Below, piece by piece: positions 56,830 through 64,000 of a DNA stretch of 64,000 nt. Below the pieces are notes generated by a model. It saw only the letters and a list, made by a program, of their open reading frames with translations, did no database searches and was not told the DNA's origin. How positions within the stretch are numbered: position 1 is the first letter of the stretch; every line of letters starts with the position of its first letter. Origin of the DNA: Lonicera japonica (taxonomy: Eukaryota; Streptophyta; Magnoliopsida; Dipsacales; Caprifoliaceae); the NCBI GenBank assembly GCA_021464415.1, contig CM038468.1, positions 5,084,001-5,148,000 on the forward strand. The letters run 5' to 3'. The position numbers and the translations under genes are program-made.

Positions 56830-58690
56830 TTAATATTTTGCTAGATAAAAGTTGTATAGTAGGAATTATTGCATAAGCCATAAACTGATGTGTTTCATTA
56901 GGAGCACTTTATGTATTGTAATTTGAATCAAAAGTATTAGAGGGCTTATTTGGGTGCTAATATTAATCAAATTTGTAATATACAGTTAGTTCCTTCTAAT
57001 TCGTAAATTGTGAATTTGATCTTTTTGTTATGGCTACTTAACTTCAGTTTCATTCAACGCACATATAAACCAAAGATCTTTCTTGTAAGATGGTTGAAAC
57101 CATGTTGGTGCCAATAAAAATTTTCTCATTGATGTTCAAACATTAAGTTGAGGTGAATCATGTAAAATATCTTGAAGCCAAAGCGCAAGAGAGTCTATGC
57201 ATGCCATAAATGAACCAATGTAAAGTAAATATCTCTTGGCGCGCTCCTAAAGATAAATTTAGTGAAATCACCACATTCCATCAGATTTGATCGAGTCGCT
57301 TCACAATGAGCTTTAGATTTTAGTGAAATCACCACATTCCATGAAAATTTTAATTGCTTAAATTTTATGCATCGCGCATATATATTACTCATTTGGTCTT
57401 ATCTATTTGACATTGATTTATATGTTTTCAAGAAATTACTAATTTTGGCGCAATTATATAATCATCAAGAACATATTTTTTGTCTTTTGAAATGTGGTAT
57501 ACTAATTATCTCCACGGGTGAAAATATAATCAAAATAAATAAGGCACAAACTCATATTATAGTTAAAACAGGGGGTGCGAATTCTAAATATATGTTGATT
57601 GAATTTGGAACATTAAAGTCTATTTAGTCGTGAAGATTGTATTGCACTGTCTCTTTTTATTTTTTAATAAAATAAAAGAAGAAAAGTTTAAATCACCTAA
57701 CTTTAACAACAACATAGAGCTAGACTTTTGTAGTGTCTCTCTACGTATATGCTTCTTTATGTTATTTTTTATTTTATGAAATATAAAATAATGATGTTTG
57801 TGGTCGGTCATCTCTCTTGCATGTATGAAATGAAACTTGCACTTTCAACATTAGAAGATGATTTATCGTGTAATATATATATATATATATTAGAAATCAT
57901 TAAATTCTTTCAAAGATAAATACATATAATGATTTTGTAAGAAAGCAACACTTGTTTTTTATTGCAATTTATATTAATTAAAAAATTTAAGAAATTGGAG
58001 GAAACTAATTGCTATTCTTCGAGCGGTGATTTATAACTTTTCTTTTTTAATTAATATTATAAATTATTTTTGAAATTTCTCGGGGTAAGGTTTGAGTACG
58101 AAAATCAAAAGTAAGGTATAAACCATTATTTTAGAAGTAGGAATGGGATTAATATTATAAATTATTTTTTAAATTTCTCGGGGTAAGGTTTGAGTACGAA
58201 AATCAGAAGTAAGGTATAAACCATTATTTTAGAAGTAGGATCGGGATTAATATTATAAATTATTTTTGAAATTTCTCGGGGTAAGGTTTGTGTCCGAAAA
58301 TCAAAAGTAAGTATAAACCATTATTTTAGAAGCAGGAACGGGTACAAATAGGCTAATCAAATCGAGAAAAAAAAATATATGGAATAAATGTTATTTAACA
58401 TTTTAACTAGTTAGATAAAGCAAATAAGCACCTATGTTAGAATAGATTTGTGGAAATGGATATAATAATTTCACGGTACAATGAAAATATATAAAAAAGC
58501 GATGATTTTCTTTGTTTTTTTTTGTTATAATAGTTTAATTTCCTTATAATATAGTTCATTGCGGTTAATTATTTAAAAAATGGTAATCAAATTAATATGT
58601 CAAATCGTGTAAACCTAATTAAAAATCTAAGCACACTATTTTAAAATTATACAAGAAATAGGAAAAGCAATACATGATAAAAATATTTAT
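56830..58690 (+). repeat. R1 family copy, most complete
   Basis: Landmarks in order are AAAAGTTGTATAGTAGGAATTATTGCATA (56846), GAGGGCTTATTTGGGTGCTAA (56940), AGTTCCTTCTAATTCGTAAATTG (56987), ATCTTGAAGCCAA (57169), GCGCTCCTAAAGATAAATTTAGTG (57240), CTATTTAGTCGTGAAGATTG (57620), GGTCATCTCTCTTGCATGTATG (57804), GGAGGAAACTAATTGCTATT (57996) and ATGGTAATCAAATTAATATGTC (58580). The series restarts at 58690, giving a unit near 1.75 kb. No coding sequence is conserved between copies. Confidence 0.65.
58050..58343 (+). repeat. 98-bp tandem repeat, three copies
   Basis: A unit starting ATTAATATTATAAATTATTT and holding TTTCTCGGGGTAAGGTTTG and CCATTATTTTAGAAG begins at 58050, 58148 and 58246 and differs at only a few sites between copies, so the triplication is much younger than the R1 copy that holds it. 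Confidence 0.9.
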
Positions 58691-60240
58691 ATAGAGGGCT
58701 AACTTGGGTGATAAAATTTATGAATATTTTTTATCTTACAATAAATTCCTTCTAAATTGATAAATTGTAATTTGATAATTTCAATATGGCTAGTTCAAAT
58801 TGTAATTTTAGTTTTTTCCATATAAGCTAAAGATGTTATTGGTATGATGTGTGATGTTAAGAAAATCTATATTACAAAATGCCAAAAATATTTCTATCAT
58901 TGAAACTTCATACTTCAAGTTGGTTGTAATTATATAAAAGATCTTGAAGAGAAGAGGCAAGACAACATTTTTTTAGGCTAGTTACTTGTTATATTAATGT
59001 TGGCTCTCGGCTCCTAATGATAAATTTGTTGAAATTATAACATCTAATCAAAATTGAGTTGCTTCACTAATACTGGGATGAGATTTTGGTTATCTCGTGA
59101 AAATTTGAATTGCAGATGTTGTGTATTACATATATATTTCATTATGGAAATATGGTTAAATTAATTTGTTTTTATTTTTCAATACCAATTAAGTTTATTT
59201 TATGAATGGGAAGATATAAGATTATATTTTGTTGGTTTTACATGCAAAAGAATTGAGTTGCATAAACTTATTTACATGAAAAAAACTGTTTCCAACATTT
59301 GTTACCCACTGACCAGTGGATTTTGGATTCTATGGAAAAGGAAAAGTGAGGCTAAAGTAGTTGTTCGACGGAATTTGATATGTAAATGTTGTGGAAAAGA
59401 TTTGTTTGCAGGAATATCTAAAACAAAAGTTAGCGTTCCAAATAAAAAGACTGAAACTTATTTTTAAACTGTTTAATTTTCACATTTAGATCAAAACTAA
59501 CTCTACACAAAAAAGATGGTGCATTCAGTTTCATTATTTCTTACACCTAGACCAAAATAGGCGTAACGAGCCAAGCATAGCCATAATTCAATGAAACATC
59601 ACTGAGGATAAAAAAAAAAAAATACAAAAAATAATTTCACGCAAATTGATGGTCAAATACGAATATAACATGGGGTGAGTTTACATGGGATTTTGGTCAA
59701 TAAAATAAAGTTGTTAAGTCTAGTTAATGGAATTGGCTAACTGCCTAACAGTATATAGCATCCAAACACAAACAAAATAATTAAAATATGGGGTATAATA
59801 AAAAATTGCAACAAAGACACAGTTTTTCAAACTCAAAATATTTCTTGATTGGATTTCGAACATTCAAGTCTATTAATTCCTGAAAATTGTGTTGCAATGT
59901 ATCTTTCGGTTATTTTATTTTATTTCTTTTACAAAACAAATACGATTTGACTTATAATTATATAATATTATATTTGGTAAGTCATTTATATTGCATGCAC
60001 TAAATGAAACTTGCACTTTTAACCAATGTGAGATGATTTATCATGCACTTCTCTATCTATTTAATACAAATTGTATTGATACAAGCATGAGTAAATATAA
60101 AAATTACGTGAAAGGTCTATATATAATTTTTACTGGAGGCGGAGCATTAATTGAAGCATATTTTAATATCTCAAATTTGTTTCTTGAAAATAACGTTTTT
60201 GTTTCACACTTAAAAGAGAGCAAAATTCAGTAATAATGGC
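58691..60240 (+). repeat. R1 family, next copy in direct orientation
   Basis: GAGGGCTAACTTGGGTGATAA (58691), TTCCTTCTAAATTGATAAATTG (58744), ATTACAAAATGCCAAAAATA (58870), AAAGATCTTGAAG (58937), GGCTCCTAATGATAAATTTGTTG (59009), TTCAAGTCTATTAATTCCTGAAAATTG (59862) and TTGCATGCACTAAATGAAACTTGCA (59990) repeat the series of 56940-57830. Frames at 59258-59467 and 59991-60233 are not conserved in the other copies and are not called as genes. Confidence 0.65.
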
Positions 60241-61392
60241 GAATGAAATAGTTCCTGAAATAGCCACCACATCATTTTGTTGTATTCATCAGCAACTTAT
60301 ATTTTTGCTGTCTGTTGAATTCTTGTTAAATTAAGTATTTTGTTCTTTTATTAATCAAGCTAATGGAAAATATTTTATTTTACTTTTATAACTCGTCAAA
60401 AGTAATGTAGTTAACCATTTAATACTAAAATTGTAGAATTTCATAATACAATATTATATTAATAGTTGTGTTTTTTATATTATAGTGAGAAGAACTTTAT
60501 ATAAGTATTAGAGAAGGTGTGGGAAGAAGGTAAGATAGAGAACTAAGTAAGGTATAAAGAATTAGGAAGGTGTGGGAAGAAGGTATCGATTATCTATGGT
60601 AACATCTATATTTTAACATCTTCCTCAAAATCAAGGTGGTAAATGGAGGCCAACTTGAATTTGAAAATTGTCTTGAAAGTGATCGAGTGGACAAGTGTTC
60701 ATAACGAGCTTCACCAACTTAAGCCAGCCTTCAAATTGTTTTCATGTTGTTTGCCTTTATGCAAGACTACAAACGGTATTCGTATTGCAGAGCTTCGAGA
60801 TAGGGGCTAGGATATTTCGCCTTCTCCTTTCTTCTCCTCCCTTCTTTGATCTTCCTTTTACTTTCCCTTTTTTTTTTCTTCTTTAGTTTTTTAGTTATTT
60901 TCTTTTCTTCTTGTTCTATAGAGCTGCCAAAGTCAGTTTTGATTTATCTCTTGCTTGATTTTGATTTCAATTTTAAATTCAATTTCGATAGATTTGTTCA
61001 TTAAACTTAAATAATCACGAATCCGCCTAGATACCCTCGCGTATTTCATATGCCCAATATTTTATTTCACCTCCATAATTTGCCAAAAGAAATACGGTTA
61101 ACACTAAATTTGTAGAATTTCATAATATGATATTATATTGATAATCGTGTTATTTACAATATATTGAGAATGCCTTGATATAGGCATTAGACAATACAAA
61201 AATAAAGTAAGAGCAATATAATAAGATAAGATTAAAAAAAAGGTGAAAAAAAAAATGTATAGAGAATAATGTATCAATTACATATGTTACAATCTATATT
61301 CTCACAAATATAAAATTAAGATTATTTAAAGCAATTTTTTTTTTCAAGGCTGCCCTTTCTGTCTCCATTTTGGCATTTTGACAATATTTGAG
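60241..61392. repeat. AT-rich region with a direct duplication
   Basis: About 165 bases at 60365-60530 (AATATTTTATTTTAC, GTAGAATTTCATAATA.ATATTATATT) are repeated in diverged form at 61045-61200. A shorter phrase GGAAGGTGTGGGAAGAAGGTA also occurs twice (60513 and 60567). A pyrimidine-rich tract lies at 60820-60920. No gene is supported. Confidence 0.5.
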
Positions 61393-61692
61393 CAGTGGCA
61401 GAGCTATTAGTAACAGGGCTGAAGCCTGGGCCCAATTTTTTCCTAAACCATTGTGTCCAGCCCTGCTTCTTCTAGTTGAGCCTAACCAGCCCATTAAGTT
61501 CTGGCCCAATATTGTGTCCAGCCCTCCTTCTAGTGCAACCCACCTAGCCCATGGTTTATCCTTCGATTATGAATATTATTATAGAAAATTATACTAAATT
61601 TACCCATTTCTATTCTTCAAACTTTATCTGAATATTTAAAATTTACCAATTTATTAACCTTGGTTGAATAATTTTTTTTGCCTCCGTCATTG
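61393..61692. mobile_element. Short hAT-like element, 300 bp
   Basis: CAGTGGCAGAGC at the left and GCCTCCGTCATTG at the right are imperfect inverted ends. Flanks ATTTGAG and ATTTCAG form a near-perfect 7-bp match, close to the 8-bp hAT duplication. The TCCAGCCCT..TTCTAGT phrase is duplicated inside (61457 and 61519). The frames on both strands are artefacts. Confidence 0.6.
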
Positions 61693-61814
61693 ATTTCAGA
61701 CTACCTATATACCAAAGATGGGTGTACAAGTGAAATATTATTTTAGTTTATTCTTTTATCGCAGATGGCTTACCATTTTGCGAAGTCATTGAAGAGATCT
61801 TACATATAAAATAA

Positions 61815-62146
61815 GGGCGGTGGTATTTACACCTTCCAAATATGTCATAAATACCTTTCTAAGAATTTAACTAAAAACACATTTTCATACCTTCCTTATT
61901 TAACACAAACACCCCTTTATTAGTTGATATTAGGCGAGTGCTTAGCAACATACTCTCCTCATGTGGGTTGAGCGTATGTGACTGCACTCACCTCTTATCA
62001 GGCGGACCTTATTTGAAATACATCCCATTACTCCATTGGGTTGAGTCTTTATGACTGCACTCACCTCTCATTAGGCGAGCCTTAGGGAGTGTAAATTTAC
62101 CATAGGAGATGTATGTGACAATTATGGGGTGCAAATAACACCACCC
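61815..62146. mobile_element. Mutator-like MITE, 332 bp
   Basis: GGGCGGTGGTATTTACACC at the left pairs with GGTGCAAATAACACCACCC at the right. A perfect 9-bp duplication ATAAAATAA (61806-61814 and 62147-62155) fits Mutator-like transposition. Inside, GGGTTGAG.....TGACTGCACTCACCTCT is tandemly repeated (61967 and 62039). Confidence 0.85.
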
Positions 62147-62155
62147 ATAAAATAA

Positions 62156-63349
62156 TAACAGCAATGTTGTATCATAGTGATAAATAAACATATAAATAGA
62201 TTTGATTATTATTCTTATTTTTTCTCTTATATTAGTTTGAATTAATAAAAATAATAATCACCAAATAAGTAAAAGGACAAAGACCAATTAATCACAAACC
62301 ATAAAACAAAGTAAATGACAAAAATATTTTTAAAAAAAAATAAAAATTCATTTTTTTAATATTTTTCTAAAAAAATTATTATTGGGAAAAAAAAAAAAAC
62401 AAACCTTACTGCATTTGCTATGGTAATATATAATTAGTTTGCGCAGACGTATTGAAAACTAATTATTTTAGTGATGCCACTTTCAATTATTTTAGGTATT
62501 AGAATAAGTAAATTGTTTTGTTACTTTTTTTGGTGCCTGTAAGTTTTCATTTTTTATTTATTTATTTATTTTCACTTTGCTTCATGCTATGAAAATCAAG
62601 GTATTAGTGATCCAATCAGCGGGGAAATTAAAACTAAAACTTATAACTTCAAACGGAGTAAACGTTTGACTGATAACTAGTTTTCTGTTCACTTGTTTGG
62701 TTTATTAATCTGTTTCAGCTATTGAAATCTTTGATTTCTTTTCAACAAAGCAGTTTTGTAACTCTAAGCATCCTATCCTTGAGCCTTCTCTCTATTAATG
62801 CATTACCCATATATAAAATATTCATAAATTTCCAATATGCACCTCTATGAGTGAGCCAATGAATCCCCAAAAAAATTTGTTTGTTTGTAATACATTGATT
62901 ATATTGTTTTTTCATTAAAAATAAAATAAATATTTAAATGATAGATATAAAGCAAAGATGGTACATGAATAGTTGAGGGAAATGGAAAGTCAGCTTGTAC
63001 CACTAATTAATGCCTCCTGATATATCGAGCAGCGAACATTTCTTTCTTTTCTTTATAATATATATTTAAAAGAGTTATAAATTAATGGGCTCGTAATATT
63101 TGGGCTGAGTTAGAAGGTGGGCTAACATTTTGCAAAGGAGTGAGTTTACATTAACTTTTTTTCTTTTTAACAAGTGCTAGTAGGTTTTTCAAATTTTTTC
63201 CATGACCTAAACCCCCATCCTGTTCCCCTTTAGTGCCGCCCTTGCAATAGAACAATACAGTTCAACATTTTTGTCATTGTCCAAAGCAGTGATAAATGGG
63301 AGTTTAATTTGTCTAGAAACATATATAGAGCATGTTAACTCAATGTGGT
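62156..63349. other. AT-rich spacer
   Basis: Low-complexity A/T runs fill 62325-62405. No gene, RNA or transposon end is recognised. Confidence 0.4.
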
Positions 63350-64000
63350 AGAAAATTGTGGCGAGAGACTTCAGTGACATGATATGATTTATGTTGCAAT
63401 GTTTTCTTTATGTTCATGTTCTTCGGGAAATAAGCATTATATGTTTTACAACTAGATAATGATGTTTTTCATAGGTCATTTCCCTTGCATGCACAAAATG
63501 AAACTTGCACTTTCAATAATTGGAATTGATTTATCGTGTAAATTTTTTATATATTTAATACAAACTAAATATTTTCCGACACAAGTAAATATGATTGAAT
63601 CTTGTGAGAATTTATGTTGATTCTTCCGTAGAGCATTCAGTATTATATATACAATTATACGGTTGCATTTGTTTCTTGTTATAGTTTATATAATTTATTT
63701 ATTTTGGGTAAAATTGTAATTATAAATTTAAGATAGTGGACGAAACTAATTGTTATTGGTTGATGGATAACTTGTAAGTATTATTTTCTTATTAAAAATT
63801 TGCCTAAAAATCAGCAAAAGTAAGGTTGGAATAGGAACAGTAGAATGATAAAATCAACCAGCGATTTACTACTACAAAGCTTTCGTTTTACTACTACAAA
63901 GCTTTTGGTATGGGTTGAATTAAAGAGAAATTTAGTAGGATTAGCAACCTAATTGTATATTATTCAACTATTTCAACAAAGCAAAGAATAAATATTATTT
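63350..64000 (+). repeat. R1 family copy, running off the window
   Basis: GAGACTTCAGTGACATGATATGATTTATG (63366), TTTCCCTTGCATGCACAAAATGAAACTTGCACTTTC (63479), TTGTGAGAATTTATGTTGATTCTTCCGTAGAGCATT (63601) and GGACGAAACTAATTGTTATTGG (63737) match 53310-53720 closely and in order. This and the 53290 copy are the most similar pair. Confidence 0.7.

Noticed and set aside
59258..59467. 69-codon frame with a CKCCGK cysteine cluster
   Set aside because: It lies in the R1 family, is not conserved in the matching part of other copies, and has no second metal-binding half.
61294..61597. Overlapping frames on both strands near the short hAT-like element
   Set aside because: They sit within a non-coding TIR element with internal duplication and lack known domains.

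Overview
This window looks like gene-poor, repeat-rich nuclear DNA of a flowering plant, probably a eudicot; I cannot name the species. The evidence is an AT-rich background, Ty3/gypsy and Ty1/copia LTR retrotransposons with plant-type primer sites, CACTA, hAT-like, Mutator-like and Tourist-like elements with readable target-site duplications (TSDs), and a long block resembling plant mitochondrial DNA. I see no intact host gene. The only long reading frame (28003-30426, minus) is a retrotransposon gag-protease.

Layout. 1-2035: AT-rich repeat DNA with a degenerate array. 2040-9478: a mitochondrial-like insertion, split by a Tourist-like MITE (4805-5334). 9645-15180: an inverted, broken LTR holding two solo LTRs (9943-12921, TSD ATAGA; 13217-14851, TSD TATGA). 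15422-16320: a near-palindromic Mutator-like MITE. 16759-17626: a hAT-like element. 17905-18573: a MITE with an internal hairpin array. 20158-23951: a non-autonomous CACTA element with large subterminal arrays and a TnpA-like gene remnant. 24655-24937: a tiny solo LTR.

24938-36611 is a three-level nest on the minus strand. An old Athila-like element (B) has its gag split by a solo LTR (C), and the first bases of C are split by a young element (A, 25282-32478). A has two 1703-bp LTRs differing at about six sites, a tRNA-Asp primer site, a polypurine tract and a TTTGA duplication. It keeps gag and protease but has lost reverse transcriptase, RNase H and integrase, so it must have moved with enzymes supplied in trans.

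38599-39453: a TIR element with an 8-bp duplication. 39580-46592: a decayed copia element with 180-bp LTRs and recognisable gag, integrase, reverse transcriptase and RNase H remains. 47511-51009: two abutting gypsy LTRs without internal DNA. 51835-62146: more MITEs and hAT-like elements, a fragment resembling the C-terminal half of an arabinogalactan protein, and foldback DNA.

Threaded through the window is a diverged repeat family, called R1 here, with a unit of about 1.75 kb or more. It appears near 1, 15185, 18590, 37935, 53290, 56830, 58690 and 63350. I could not assign it to a known class. Together with the short palindrome arrays in the gypsy LTRs and the pol-less young element, it is the most interesting content.
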